A stretch of 64,000 nucleotides of DNA from Burkholderiaceae bacterium. GTDB lineage: Bacteria; Pseudomonadota; Gammaproteobacteria; Burkholderiales; Burkholderiaceae_C. Of the stretch, positions 8,157 to 17,042 are shown piece by piece. A model generated the notes under the pieces. The model had not been told where the DNA came from and made no database searches. It saw nothing but the letters and a program-made list of their open reading frames with translations. Where the stretch lies: positions 1,550,001 through 1,614,000 of the forward strand of contig JAHCKM010000001.1 in NCBI GenBank assembly GCA_026125795.1. The letters run 5' to 3'. Position numbers and translations under genes: made by a program. How positions within the stretch are numbered: position 1 is the first letter of the stretch; each line of letters opens with the position of its first letter.

Positions 8157-9197
8157 CTAATCGCGGATGCGCTGGCCGCCGTCGTCGAAGAACAGCGGCG
8201 CGTTGAACTCCACCGACACCGCGCAACCGGGCTCGAGCCCGCTGGTGTCGCGGCACAGCGCGACCAGCTCGATCTCGTCGGAGGCGGCGCCGCCGAGCGC
8301 CACGTAGACATGCGTCTGGTCGCCCAGATGCTCCACGCGACGCACCAGCGCGCGCGCATGCCCGCTGTCATGCCCGTTGGCCGGCCGCAGCTTCGAGCCG
8401 TCGGGCCGCACACCGATGGTGGCTGCCGCCGGCGGCGCCGGCAGGTTGCCGGCTGCGGCGCGCGGCAGCAGGTTGATGCGCGGCGAACCCAGGCGCGCGG
8501 CTACGGTGCTGCTGGCCGGATCGCGGTAGATCTGCTGCGGCGTGCCCACCTGGACCAGCGCGCCGCGGTCGAGCACGCCGATGCGAGTGGCCAGCGTCAT
8601 CGCCTCGATCTGGTCGTGCGTGACGTACAGCAAGGTCGCGCCCAGGTCCTGCTGGATGCGCTTGAGCTCCAGGCGCAGATCGTTGCGCAGCTTGGCGTCG
8701 AGCGAGGACAGCGGCTCGTCCATCAGCGTGACGGCGGGCTCGCGCACCAGCGCACGACCGATCGCCACGCGCTGCATCTGGCCGCCGGACAGCTTGGTGG
8801 CCGGGTTGCCGAGCTTGTCGTCGATGCGCAGCAGCTTGGCCACCTCCATGACCTTGCGCTGGATCTCGGCCTCGGGCGTGCGCCGCAGCGGCGAGCGCAA
8901 CGGGAACGCCAGGTTGTCGAACACGTTCAGGTGCGGGTACAGCGAGTACTGCTGGAACACGAAGGTCACGTCGCGCAGCGCGGGGGCGATCTGCGTGACA
9001 TCGTGGCCGCCGATGTGCACGCTGCCGGCATCGGGCTGCTCCAGACCGGCCACCAGGCGCAGCGTCGTGGTCTTGCCGGCGCCGCTCGGTCCCAGCAGCA
9101 CGATGAACTCGCCGGAGGCCACCTCGAGCTGCAGCTCGCGCACCGCCTGCACGTCACCGAAGCGCTTGCTCAGCCCTTTGAGCAGCAGGTCAGCCAT
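8157..9197 (-). CDS. ABC transporter ATP-binding protein (MalK/UgpC type), canonical
   Basis: A 346-residue CUT1 ATPase. Walker A is GPSGAGKTT near residues 37-45, the signature is LSGGQMQR, Walker B is VTLMDEPLSSLD, and the switch histidine is in YVTHDQ. A C-terminal OB-like regulatory domain runs from about residue 240. Its start overlaps the end of the other ATPase gene by 8 bases. It should energise the two permeases upstream in the operon as one half of a heterodimeric ATPase pair. Confidence 0.9.
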   Translation of the reverse strand: MADLLLKGLSKRFGDVQAVRELQLEVASGEFIVLLGPSGAGKTTTLRLVAGLEQPDAGSVHIGGHDVTQIAPALRDVTFVFQQYSLYPHLNVFDNLAFPLRSPLRRTPEAEIQRKVMEVAKLLRIDDKLGNPATKLSGGQMQRVAIGRALVREPAVTLMDEPLSSLDAKLRNDLRLELKRIQQDLGATLLYVTHDQIEAMTLATRIGVLDRGALVQVGTPQQIYRDPASSTVAARLGSPRINLLPRAAAGNLPAPPAAATIGVRPDGSKLRPANGHDSGHARALVRRVEHLGDQTHVYVALGGAASDEIELVALCRDTSGLEPGCAVSVEFNAPLFFDDGGQRIRD

Positions 9198-10332
9198 GCG
9201 AGGCTCCCAGGTTGGCTGCGGCGCGCGGGTGGCGTGCGACCGCGTGGGCGTCGTGGCGCGCGGTGCGCAACGCGCGACCGCTGCCGGCGTCGAACAGCGA
9301 CACCTGCGCGGTGTCGAAGGCCAGGCCGAGCGGGTCGCCGCGCTTCACCTCGAGGTCGGGTCCGACACGGGCGCGCAGCAGCGTGCTGCCCTGTGCCACG
9401 CGGCAGGTGACGATCTGGCTGCTGCCGAGGTACTCGGTGCCGAGCACTTCCGCCCGCAGCGATGACTCAGCGCTGAAGCGCACGTGCTCGGGTCGCACGC
9501 CGACCAGCAGCTCGGCAGGCGCATCCTCGTGCAGCTCGGGCACCGGCAGCAGCGTCTCGCCGAGGCGCAGTTGGCGCACGCCGGCGGTGTAGCCGCCGGG
9601 CAGCGGCAGGAAGTTCATCGCCGGCGAGCCGATGAAGTCGGCGACGAACACGCTGGCCGGTCGGTCGTACACCTCCTGCGGCGCGCCCAGCTGCTCGATC
9701 ACGCCGTTGTTCATGATGGCGATGGTGTCGGCCATCGCCATCGCCTCGAGCTGGTCGTGCGTCACGTAGACCGTGGTGGCGCGCAAGCGGTCGTGCAGCG
9801 CGCGCAGCTCCTGGCACATCAGCTCGCGGAACTCCGAATCGAGCGCGCCCAGGGGCTCGTCCATCATGAAGGCGAGCGGCTGGCGCACGATGGCGCGGCC
9901 CAGCGCCACGCGCTGGCGGTCGCCGCTCGACAGGCCCGAGGTCGGCTTGTCGAGCAGGTGTTCGATGCGCAGGATGCGCGCCGCATCGGCCACCTTGGCG
10001 GCGATCTGATCGCGCGGCACACCTTGCGAGACGAGCGGAAAGGCGATGTTGCGGCGCACGTTCATGTGCGGGTACAGCGCAAAGAGCTGGAACACGAACG
10101 CGATGTCGCGGTGCGATGCGCGCTTGAAGGTGACGTCCTCGCCGCCGAGGAAGATGCGGCCCGAGGTCGGCAGCTCGAGACCGGCGATCATGCGCAGCGT
10201 CGTGGTCTTGCCGCAGCCCGAGGGCCCGAGCAGGCAGAAGAACTCGCCGTCGCGCACCGTGAAGGTGGAGTCCCTCACGGCCGTGAAGTCGGCGAACGCC
10301 TTGTGCAGGTTCTGGACGCGGATCTCGGCCAT
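9190..10332 (-). CDS. ABC transporter ATP-binding protein with degenerate signature
   Basis: A 380-residue CUT1 ATPase. Walker A GPSGCGKTT, Walker B AFMMDEPLGALD and the YVTHDQ switch are intact. The ABC signature reads LSSGDRQR rather than LSGGQ(Q/R)QR, so two positions are changed. The C-terminus carries an extra His/Arg/Ala-rich tail of about 25 residues after the regulatory domain. It pairs with the canonical ATPase downstream, overlapping by 8 bases. One consensus and one degenerate site in a heterodimer would make the two ATP sites unequal, as is known in other ABC transporters. Confidence 0.88.
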   Translation of the reverse strand: MAEIRVQNLHKAFADFTAVRDSTFTVRDGEFFCLLGPSGCGKTTTLRMIAGLELPTSGRIFLGGEDVTFKRASHRDIAFVFQLFALYPHMNVRRNIAFPLVSQGVPRDQIAAKVADAARILRIEHLLDKPTSGLSSGDRQRVALGRAIVRQPLAFMMDEPLGALDSEFRELMCQELRALHDRLRATTVYVTHDQLEAMAMADTIAIMNNGVIEQLGAPQEVYDRPASVFVADFIGSPAMNFLPLPGGYTAGVRQLRLGETLLPVPELHEDAPAELLVGVRPEHVRFSAESSLRAEVLGTEYLGSSQIVTCRVAQGSTLLRARVGPDLEVKRGDPLGLAFDTAQVSLFDAGSGRALRTARHDAHAVARHPRAAANLGASHG

Positions 10333-10342
10333 GCTTTCGCCC

Positions 10343-10531
10343 CTATTGCGGGAACTTGGAGACGATCGTGAACAGCACGACGCCGGCCAGCATGGTGGCG
10401 AACGAGTACGTGTACAGGACCATTGCGAACGGCTGCAGCATCATGAAAATGCCGAGCGCGATCACGATGCAGGCCGCCATCTCGAGCGGTCCGCGCCGCA
10501 ACCAACGTGGCCAACTGGTGGAGGCTCTCAT
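10343..10531 (-). CDS. Small membrane protein of the transporter operon
   Basis: A 62-residue protein: basic N-terminus (MRASTSWPRWLRR) then two predicted membrane helices (about residues 18-37 and 40-57) ending SKFPQ. The ATG at 10531 overlaps the TGA of the upstream permease (ATGA), and the next ATPase follows 10 bases on, so it is very likely translated. I do not recognise a family. Position suggests an accessory subunit of the transporter. It does not match my recollection of GlpU/DUF2160. Confidence 0.65.
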   Translation of the reverse strand: MRASTSWPRWLRRGPLEMAACIVIALGIFMMLQPFAMVLYTYSFATMLAGVVLFTIVSKFPQ

Positions 10532-11487
10532 TTGCGGACTGCCCCGAAGGTGATTCCGCGCAAGAGGTGCTTGCGCAGCAGGACCGTGAATACCAGGATC
10601 GGCAGCAGGAACAACATCGTGCCCGCCGCCACCGCCGGCCAGTCCTGCCCGCCCTCGCCGATGATGATGGGGATGAACGGCGGCGCGGTCTGCGCCTCGC
10701 CGCTCGTCAGCAGCACCGCAAAGGCGTACTCGTTCCACGCGAAGATCAGGCAGAAGATCGCGGTGGCCACGATGCCGGTCGTCGCCTGCGGCAGCACCAC
10801 CTTGCGAAAGGCCTGCAGCCGCGTGTAGCCGTCGACCATTGCGGCCTCCTCGTACTCGCGCGGGATCTCGTCGATGAAGCCCTTGAGAAGCCACACCGCG
10901 AGCGATACGTTGACCGCCGAGTACAGCAGGATCATGCCGAGCTTGGTGTCCGACAGCCCGAGCTCGCGGTACATCAGGTAGATCGGAATCGCCACCGCGA
11001 TCGGCGGCATCATGCGCGTGCTCAGGATGAAGAACATCAGGTCGTCCTTGCCGGGCACCTTGAAACGGGAGAACGCATAGGCCGCCATCACGCCCAGGCC
11101 GACCGAAAGGATGGTCGAGCCGATCGCGATCACCAGCGAGTTGGCGAAGCGCGGCAGGTAGTTGGAGCGGCTCACCACCACCATGTTGTTGTCGCGCGCG
11201 ATGCGCTCGCATGCGCTGTCGGCCGGCGGCAGGTTCTTGATGTACTCGTCGGTCTGGCGCGAGCGCGTGGTGAACAGGTTGCAGAAGCCTTCGATCGACG
11301 GCTCGAACACGACCTTGGGCGGATAGCTGATCGAGTCGGGCGGGCTCTTGATGCTGGTGAGCGCAATCCACACCAGCGGCACCAGCGTGACGAGTGCGTA
11401 GAGCACGACCACCGTCATCGCCAGCCGCTTGGAGCGCGGCGTCGGTTCGACCACCGAGTGCGCGGTGCTGATGCCTTGTGTGCTCAT
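10528..11487 (-). CDS. ABC transporter permease (CUT1, MalG-like)
   Basis: A 319-residue inner-membrane protein with about six helices. The ATPase-docking EAA loop is EYEEAAMVDGYTRLQAFRKV near residue 215. A periplasmic insert of roughly 50 residues (SIEGFCNLFTTRSRQTDEY onward) lies after the first helix. It is the second permease of the operon, four bases after the first and overlapping the small membrane protein. It should form the translocation channel with the MalF-like permease. Confidence 0.9.
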   Translation of the reverse strand: MSTQGISTAHSVVEPTPRSKRLAMTVVVLYALVTLVPLVWIALTSIKSPPDSISYPPKVVFEPSIEGFCNLFTTRSRQTDEYIKNLPPADSACERIARDNNMVVVSRSNYLPRFANSLVIAIGSTILSVGLGVMAAYAFSRFKVPGKDDLMFFILSTRMMPPIAVAIPIYLMYRELGLSDTKLGMILLYSAVNVSLAVWLLKGFIDEIPREYEEAAMVDGYTRLQAFRKVVLPQATTGIVATAIFCLIFAWNEYAFAVLLTSGEAQTAPPFIPIIIGEGGQDWPAVAAGTMLFLLPILVFTVLLRKHLLRGITFGAVRK

Positions 11488-11491
11488 GGGG

Positions 11492-12445
11492 TCACCGGTT
11501 CTTCACGGCGTTGAGCGCCTTGACATAGATGTTGGCGAGGCCGAACACCGCGACGAAGAGAATGATCGCCAGCGCCGACGAGTAGCCGGTGCGCCACTTC
11601 TCGAACGCCTCGCGCTTGAGCGTGATCGACACCACTTCGGTGGTCGATCCCGGGCCGCCGTTGGTCAGCAGGTTCACCAGGTCGAACATCTTGAAGTTCT
11701 CTATGCCGCGGAACAGAACGGCCAGCATCACGAACGGCAGCACCATCGGCAACGTGATGCTCCAGAACTGGCGCCACGGCGACGCGCGGTCGACCTCGGC
11801 CGCTTCGTAGATGTGGTCGGGGATGCTGCGCAGCCCGGCCAGGCAGATCAGCATCACGTACGGCGTCCACATCCAGGTGTCGACGATGACGATCGCCCAC
11901 GGCGCCAGCTTCACCGAGCCGAGCATCTCGAAGCTCGACGGCGTTATGCCGGTGAAGAACGACACCGCGTAGTTGAACAGGCCGATCTGCGGTTGGTAGA
12001 GAAAGGCCCAGAAGTTGCCCACCACGGCGGGTGACAGCATCATCGGGATCAGGATCACCGTGGTCCAGAAGCCGTGGCCGCGGAACTTGCGGTCGATCAG
12101 CCAGGCCAGGCCGAAGCCGATCAGCGTCTGCAGCGTGATGGTCCAGAACAGAAAGTGCGCCGTCGCCTGCATCGGTCCCCACACGTCGGGGTCGGTGAGG
12201 ATGCTCACGTAGTGATCGATGCCCACGTCAAGCACCGGCGCGTTGGGTCGGTTGGCGCGGAAGTTGGTGAACGACAGCCGCACGGTCCAGATCAACGGGA
12301 AAATGTTGATCGCCAGCAGCAGCACGATCGTCGGCGCGATGAAGAGCCAGGCGATCGCGCGGTCCGACAGGCCACGCACGCGGCGCGCAAAGGCCGGCGG
12401 CGTGATGTGCGCGGCGCGTTCGGCGAGTGACGGTGGAGCGTTCAT
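11492..12445 (-). CDS. ABC transporter permease (CUT1, MalF-like)
   Basis: A 317-residue inner-membrane protein with six predicted helices. The EAA loop is IYEAAEVDRASPWRQFWSIT near residue 220, followed by LTNGGPGSTTEV, which is typical of sugar permeases. It is the first permease after the binding protein gene in transcription order, and the second permease starts four bases after its stop. It is assigned to sugar or polyol uptake with the adjacent kinase genes. Confidence 0.9.
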   Translation of the reverse strand: MNAPPSLAERAAHITPPAFARRVRGLSDRAIAWLFIAPTIVLLLAINIFPLIWTVRLSFTNFRANRPNAPVLDVGIDHYVSILTDPDVWGPMQATAHFLFWTITLQTLIGFGLAWLIDRKFRGHGFWTTVILIPMMLSPAVVGNFWAFLYQPQIGLFNYAVSFFTGITPSSFEMLGSVKLAPWAIVIVDTWMWTPYVMLICLAGLRSIPDHIYEAAEVDRASPWRQFWSITLPMVLPFVMLAVLFRGIENFKMFDLVNLLTNGGPGSTTEVVSITLKREAFEKWRTGYSSALAIILFVAVFGLANIYVKALNAVKNR

Positions 12446-12499
12446 GGCGGGGTCGATGAGGCGGTTTCAAGCGGCCGCCGCGGATCCGGCTTTGGCTTC

Positions 12500-12607
12500 G
12501 GCATCACATCGCTGACGCGATATGAGCCTTCGCCGAAGCGCGAGCGCTTTGCCGGTCCGCTGGCGGCGCCCCCTAGAGGCGGCGGCCAGGCCGCTTCAAG
12601 GGTGGGT
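12500..12607. repeat. GC-rich palindromic intergenic element
   Basis: The 162-base gap between the binding protein gene and the first permease holds a GC-rich stretch with several short inverted repeats, such as GAAGCGCGAGCGCTT. A CCCCCTAGAGGCGG segment lies just after the binding-protein stop. It may act as a hairpin that lowers permease expression relative to the binding protein, as is common in such operons. This is inferred from position. Confidence 0.4.
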
Positions 12608-13948
12608 CTACTTCACCTTTCCGTCTTCCTTGAAGACCTTCTTCCAATCGGCGACAAGTCCGTCGAGCGCCTCCTTGGCGGTGCCCTTGTCGGCCACCAC
12701 GAAGTCATGCACGCGTTTCTGTTCGGCCAGCAGCAGTTGCGCATAACTCGGGTCGGCCCAGAAATCGACCACCTGGTCCATCGCATCGAGGAACTCGGCC
12801 GCGAACGGCGCGCTCTTCTTGAAGCCGGGGTCGTTCAGCACCGCCTTGTGGCACGAGTAGCCGCCGAGCGACCACCACTTCTTCTGCACGTCGGGCGACG
12901 CGAACCACTTGATGTAAGCCAGCGCCTCGTTGCGGTTGGGCGAGTACGCGACCACCGAGATGCCCTGGCCGCCGAGCTGCGAGCCCTTGCCCTTGTCGCT
13001 CGGGTTGACGAAGAAGCCGATCTTGTCGCCGCCGACGTTGGGGTCCTTGTGCAGGCCCGGGAAGAAGGCGAACCAGTTCATCATCATCGCCACCTGGCCC
13101 GACTTGAACGCGTCGAGGCCTTCACCCATGTACGAGTTGGTCAGCCCGGGCGGCGTGCAGCACTTGTAGAGCGACTTGTAGAACTCCAGGCCCTTGATCG
13201 CGTCGGGGCCGTTGACGAAGCCGTCCATCGCATACGGCTTCTTCGGGTCCTGGTACTTGAAGCCCATGGGGTACAGCACGTTGCTCACGCCCATCGTGAT
13301 GCCTTCGGAGCCGCGCTCGGTGAAGAGGTAGGTGCCGTAGACCTTCTTGCCGTCGATGGTGCGGCCGGAGAAGAACTCCGCCACCTGCTTGAAGTCGCTC
13401 CAGGTCTTCGGCGCCTCGAGCTCGCGGTTGTGCTTCTTCTTGAACTCGGCGCGCAGCTCGGGCTTGGCGAACCAGTCCTTGCGGTAGGTCCAGCCGAGCG
13501 CGTCGCCCATCGCCGGCAGGGCCCAGTAGTTGGGCGTGCCCTTGGGCCACTCGGCGTAGCCGGTCACGGTGGCCGGCGCGAAGTCGCTGATCTTGATGCC
13601 TTCCTTGGCGAAGAAGTCGTTCAGCTTCACGTAGTGGCCGCTCTCCGCCGAGCCGCCGATCCACTGGCTGTCGCCGATGATCAGGTCGCACAGCTTGCCC
13701 TTGGAGTTGAGCTCGTTGAGCATGCGGTCGGCGAAGTTGGGCCAGGGCACGAACTCGAACTTCATCTTCACGCCGCTCTTGGCAGTGAAGTCCTTCGACA
13801 GCTCAACCAGCGCGTTGGCCGGGTCCCAGGCGGCCCAGCACAGCGTGATGGTCCTGTCTTGTGCCTGCGCAGCGGCACTGCACAGGCCGAGGACGGCGGC
13901 GGTGGCCAGCGCGGATGGCGCCGGCAGCTTGGACAGCAGCGATTTCAT
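12608..13948 (-). CDS. Extracellular solute-binding protein of the sugar/polyol ABC transporter
   Basis: A 446-residue periplasmic binding protein (family 1). A signal peptide ends near AAAQAQ (about residue 27). The mature protein opens DRTITLCWAAWDPANALVELSKDF-like over its first 25 residues and contains GGQGISVVAYS and KWFASPDVQKKWW. The ATG at 13948 is chosen because GGAGACCCGCC precedes it. It is the first structural gene of the operon, just downstream of the LacI-type gene. With dhaL and dhaK in the operon, dihydroxyacetone or a related triose/tetrose is a plausible ligand. The ligand cannot be read from sequence. Confidence 0.9.
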   Translation of the reverse strand: MKSLLSKLPAPSALATAAVLGLCSAAAQAQDRTITLCWAAWDPANALVELSKDFTAKSGVKMKFEFVPWPNFADRMLNELNSKGKLCDLIIGDSQWIGGSAESGHYVKLNDFFAKEGIKISDFAPATVTGYAEWPKGTPNYWALPAMGDALGWTYRKDWFAKPELRAEFKKKHNRELEAPKTWSDFKQVAEFFSGRTIDGKKVYGTYLFTERGSEGITMGVSNVLYPMGFKYQDPKKPYAMDGFVNGPDAIKGLEFYKSLYKCCTPPGLTNSYMGEGLDAFKSGQVAMMMNWFAFFPGLHKDPNVGGDKIGFFVNPSDKGKGSQLGGQGISVVAYSPNRNEALAYIKWFASPDVQKKWWSLGGYSCHKAVLNDPGFKKSAPFAAEFLDAMDQVVDFWADPSYAQLLLAEQKRVHDFVVADKGTAKEALDGLVADWKKVFKEDGKVK

Positions 13949-13997
13949 GGCGGGTCTCCTCATGGGGGTGAAGGTCACGGGCACATCCGACCGCCGT

Positions 13998-15041
13998 TCA
14001 ATGCAGGTTCTCGGCCGTCAAGATTTCGATCGGCGGCTGCACCACGTTGAGTGCGCCGCGCACGTTCTCGCACAGCGCGCGCAGCACGCGCGCAGCGGTG
14101 GAGATGCAGTAGTGAATGTCCTGGTGCAGCACGTAGGCCAGCCCGTTGGCGGCCAGCAGCGCGCGGTGCTCGTCGGTGAAGTCGTGCGCCACCACGCCCA
14201 CGCCGCCGGTCAGGCCCAGGCTCTCCATCGCGCGCGCCACGCCGGCGCTGCCCGAGCCGACGTTGTAGATGCCGGCGATGCGGCTCAGGTCGACGCTGTC
14301 GCTGCGCAAGAAGCGCAGCAGCGCCCGGCACGCACCGGTATCCCCGGCGGGCAGATCGGGCGTGCGCAGCACCTTCAGCTTGGGAAAGCGCTCTTCGATC
14401 ACCTGCGCGAAGCCGATGCGCCGCTCGATCTCCGACGACAGGCGCGTCGCCTGCGACGACAGCAGCAGCGTGTCGCGCGGGCCGCCGGGCGTCATGCGAC
14501 CGAGCAGCAGCCCCGCCGTGCGGCCCGCGGCACGGCTGTCCGCGCCGATGTGGGTTTCGCGCATCGAGCCGGCCACGTCGGAGAACAGCGTCACCACGTG
14601 CACGCCGGTGCGCACCAGCTCGTTGATCGAGAGCTTGACCGGCGGCAGGTCGGGCGCCATCACCGCGACGCCGTCGCACTCGCCGAGCTGGCCCAGCTCG
14701 GCGGCAAACGCGCCCGCGTCGCCGGCGTCGAAGCGGTGCGTGACCTCGGTGATGTGCTGGTGGCGGAATTCGCCTGCGGCCTGGGCGATCAGCCGCTCGA
14801 CCAGCTCGTTGAACGGCGTGGCCTCGGCGGGCAAGACAAACGCGAAGCGGAAGTTCTCGCCCTTGCGCGGGCGACCGCGCTGCGGTGGTGTGCCGAGCTC
14901 GGCCACCACCTGCAGCACACGCTGCACCGTCTCGGGGTTGACGCCGGGGCGATGGTTGAGCACCCGATCGACCGTCGCGGTCCCGACGCCGGCCTGACGG
15001 GCGATCTCGGCGATGGTGGCGGTTGAGGTGGTGGTGGGCAT
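13998..15041 (-). CDS. LacI-family transcriptional regulator
   Basis: A 347-residue regulator. The LacI helix-turn-helix is TIAEIARQAGVGTATVDRVL with hinge RRGRPRKG-like residues, then a periplasmic-binding-protein-like sensor domain (FRFAFVLPAEATPF onward). The preferred start is ATG 15041. A start at 15077 would add 12 residues encoded across an inverted repeat that looks like an operator. It precedes the transporter/kinase operon in the same direction and most likely controls it. Confidence 0.88.
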   Translation of the reverse strand: MPTTTSTATIAEIARQAGVGTATVDRVLNHRPGVNPETVQRVLQVVAELGTPPQRGRPRKGENFRFAFVLPAEATPFNELVERLIAQAAGEFRHQHITEVTHRFDAGDAGAFAAELGQLGECDGVAVMAPDLPPVKLSINELVRTGVHVVTLFSDVAGSMRETHIGADSRAAGRTAGLLLGRMTPGGPRDTLLLSSQATRLSSEIERRIGFAQVIEERFPKLKVLRTPDLPAGDTGACRALLRFLRSDSVDLSRIAGIYNVGSGSAGVARAMESLGLTGGVGVVAHDFTDEHRALLAANGLAYVLHQDIHYCISTAARVLRALCENVRGALNVVQPPIEILTAENLH

Positions 15042-15042
15042 G

Positions 15043-15075
15043 GCCGAACGCTTGATGTGATCATCGTAGTTCGGC
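15043..15075. promoter_or_regulatory. Inverted repeat, candidate operator of the LacI-type regulator
   Basis: GCCGAAC (15043-15049) and GTTCGGC (15069-15075) are perfect reverse complements, with the internal palindrome TGATCA between them. The repeat sits immediately upstream of the regulator's preferred ATG and next to an AT-rich stretch (15076-15105) that is unusual for this window and looks like promoter DNA. Autoregulation is inferred. Confidence 0.5.
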
Positions 15076-15105
15076 ATATAAATAAATCAATCAAACAATC
15101 ATCGG

Positions 15106-15636
15106 GGTTTGCACCGATGCTCCGCCACTGCGCATGTGTCGATCGACACTCCCGCTCGGACCCGGTCCACGGATCACGCATCACATCGCCCAGAAGCTGC
15201 ACTGCGTCGGCAAGCGATCCAACCGCGTGTCCTGTTGATGGCAGGAATCGCCCGATCTCGGTCCTTTTGGACACAGCCTTGCGCTGGTACCTTCGATCCA
15301 TCGTGCCGGCGGCGGCACTGGAGCAAGCACTGCGCGACATCGACGCGCGCTAGGGCGCAAGCACCGGCGACCTCAAACGCGATGCAGCTGGAGTACCCGA
15401 GAAGGTGATTCAGGAAGGCCGCTGGATTTGTGTTGTCGCGAATCGCCACCCGTCCGGGCATCTGCCCGGCGACCGATCTCAATCGCTCATCTGCTCGCGC
15501 CACACGCTATCGAAAACCTCGCAGAAGGCCTGCTGAGGAATCGATAGAGGCCTGAACCGATTGCGCAGCACTGCCATGGGAAGGCGTTCGTGGCATCGGA
15601 ACGGCTTGCACGGCGGCCTGTTTGCTCAGCTGTTCG
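15106..15636. other. Intergenic region, no supported gene
   Basis: About 530 bases between the regulator's promoter and the SnoaL-like gene. A plus-strand frame ends at 15353 in ALEQALRDIDAR and is open again just after, which could be a decayed gene. No family was recognised and codon use is not convincing. No RNA gene was seen. Confidence 0.4.
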
Positions 15637-16002
15637 CTATTCAGGAGACGCGTAGTGCACGTACGACTCGCGGACCATGCCGTCCTTGTCAAAGAACAGC
15701 ACTTCGACGACATGGGTGCCCGTGATGCCCTTGTAGTGGATCGCGATGCTGTCCACGCCGCGCAGCACATCGAGCACGGTGAACTTGATGTGGTCGAACA
15801 CCTCGAAGCCCTTCTTCACGTAGGCACGCAGCGCCGCCTTGCCGTGCACCGTGCCGCTGGGGTCATGGCTCAGCCGTGCAACCAGTGGGGAGTGGAAGAT
15901 CACGTCGTTGGTGTAGAAGGCCAGCACGCGATCGAGATCCTTCGACTCGAACGCGGCGACCCAGCGCTTCACGTAGTCGGCGGTCTTCTCCACTGTCAGC
16001 AT
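15637..16002 (-). CDS. SnoaL-like nuclear transport factor 2 family protein
   Basis: A 121-residue single-domain protein with the NTF2-like cone fold signature: YVKRWVAAFESKDLDRVLAF, TNDVIFHSPLV, GKAALRAYVKKGFEVF and a C-terminal EVLFFDKDGMVRESYVHYA. The ATG at 16002 is preceded by AGAGGAGACGCC. Such proteins are small isomerases, hydrolases or binding proteins. Nothing indicates the substrate. It lies between the catabolic operon and the pigment operon and is not obviously part of either. Confidence 0.8.
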   Translation of the reverse strand: MLTVEKTADYVKRWVAAFESKDLDRVLAFYTNDVIFHSPLVARLSHDPSGTVHGKAALRAYVKKGFEVFDHIKFTVLDVLRGVDSIAIHYKGITGTHVVEVLFFDKDGMVRESYVHYASPE

Positions 16003-16181
16003 CGGCGTCTCCTCTCGGCGGGTTGTGGCGGCCCATCCGGGCCGAGCGTCGATCCAGTGTGCCACGCGACCGCCTTGACCGGCATCGCGTCAAGCCAGGA
16101 TCGGCCCGCGGCCGGGCGGCGGTGCGGCCACGCGCAGCAACACGGCGCGGCCTTCGAATCGAGGCGATCGGTGCGCCTGCC

Positions 16182-16973
16182 CTATTCGCGACGTGCGCCC
16201 TGGGCGGCACGCCCTGAGTCTCCCTGCAGCGCCCGGCTCGCCACGCGCGGCCACGGTGCACGCTGCAGCCAGCGCGCCCACAGCGCGTTCCAGGCCGGCC
16301 AGTCGTGCCCGCCCGGCACTTCGAGCGCGTGGTCCGCGGGCAGCAGCGCCGCCATCAGCCGGTGGCCTTCGATGAAACGATCCTGCGCGCCGGTGTACAG
16401 GTGCACTTTTTCGCGCAGCCGCTCGGGCGCGCTGCCGAGCCAGGTCCACAGGCCGGCCTCCGGGCCGTCAAGGTGCGCAGAGCGTGCAAACGCGGCCGCG
16501 CCGCCGGCGCCCGCCACCTGTTGCACCAGCGCGGCCTGGCCGAGGTAGGGCGCGATCGCGAGCACGCCTTCGATCGCCTCCGGTTGCTGCCGCAGCGCGC
16601 CGAGCGACGCGAAGCCGCCGAGCGAAATGCCCACCAGCCAGATGCGCCGGTAGCCGGCGGCCTGTGCCACCGCGATCACGTCGAGCCGCAGGCGCTCGAG
16701 CATCGTGCCGTTGTCGACATAACCGAGGTGTGCATCGGCCAGCCACACGTCGGCGGCGAAGCCGCGGGCACGCAATGCGCGCACGAACCCTTCGTCGACG
16801 AAGTCGCGCGGCCAGCTGTACACCCCCGGCAGCATCACCACCAGCAGCGGCGCCGGCGCCTGCGGCGACAACGGCTCGCGCCGCACCTGCATCGGCACCG
16901 TGGCGGCACGCGGCAGCCAGCGGCAGCCGGCCAGGGCCGGCAGCGCCAGAGCGCACGCGCGGCGCGTGATCAC
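16182..16973 (-). CDS. Alpha/beta hydrolase, predicted lipoprotein
   Basis: A 263-residue hydrolase with nucleophile elbow GISLGG and a closing HDW that could supply the catalytic histidine. The N-terminus ITRRACALALPALAGCRW contains a lipobox-like LAGC, so a lipid-anchored export form is predicted. The start is GTG 16973 or 17003; neither has a clear ribosome-binding site. It lies 69 bases after the ketoreductase stop and is probably the last gene of the aryl-polyene operon. It may act as a thioesterase/esterase releasing or transferring the product; this is inference. Confidence 0.65.
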   Translation of the reverse strand: MITRRACALALPALAGCRWLPRAATVPMQVRREPLSPQAPAPLLVVMLPGVYSWPRDFVDEGFVRALRARGFAADVWLADAHLGYVDNGTMLERLRLDVIAVAQAAGYRRIWLVGISLGGFASLGALRQQPEAIEGVLAIAPYLGQAALVQQVAGAGGAAAFARSAHLDGPEAGLWTWLGSAPERLREKVHLYTGAQDRFIEGHRLMAALLPADHALEVPGGHDWPAWNALWARWLQRAPWPRVASRALQGDSGRAAQGARRE

Positions 16974-17042
16974 GGACGTCGCGTGTACTGCAAGGTGAAG
17001 CACAACCGCGCTTGGCTGGCATCGACGCTGCTCGTGACCACC

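Noticed and set aside
6552-13948. Identification of the transporter as the GlpSTPQUV glycerol system
   Set aside because: Gene order and sizes do not match my recollection: the binding protein is shorter than GlpV and the small membrane protein does not resemble GlpU/DUF2160. I kept a general sugar/polyol assignment.
15057-15408. Small plus-strand open frames upstream of the SnoaL-like gene
   Set aside because: They contain no recognisable domain and overlap the LacI promoter region. Composition is not gene-like.
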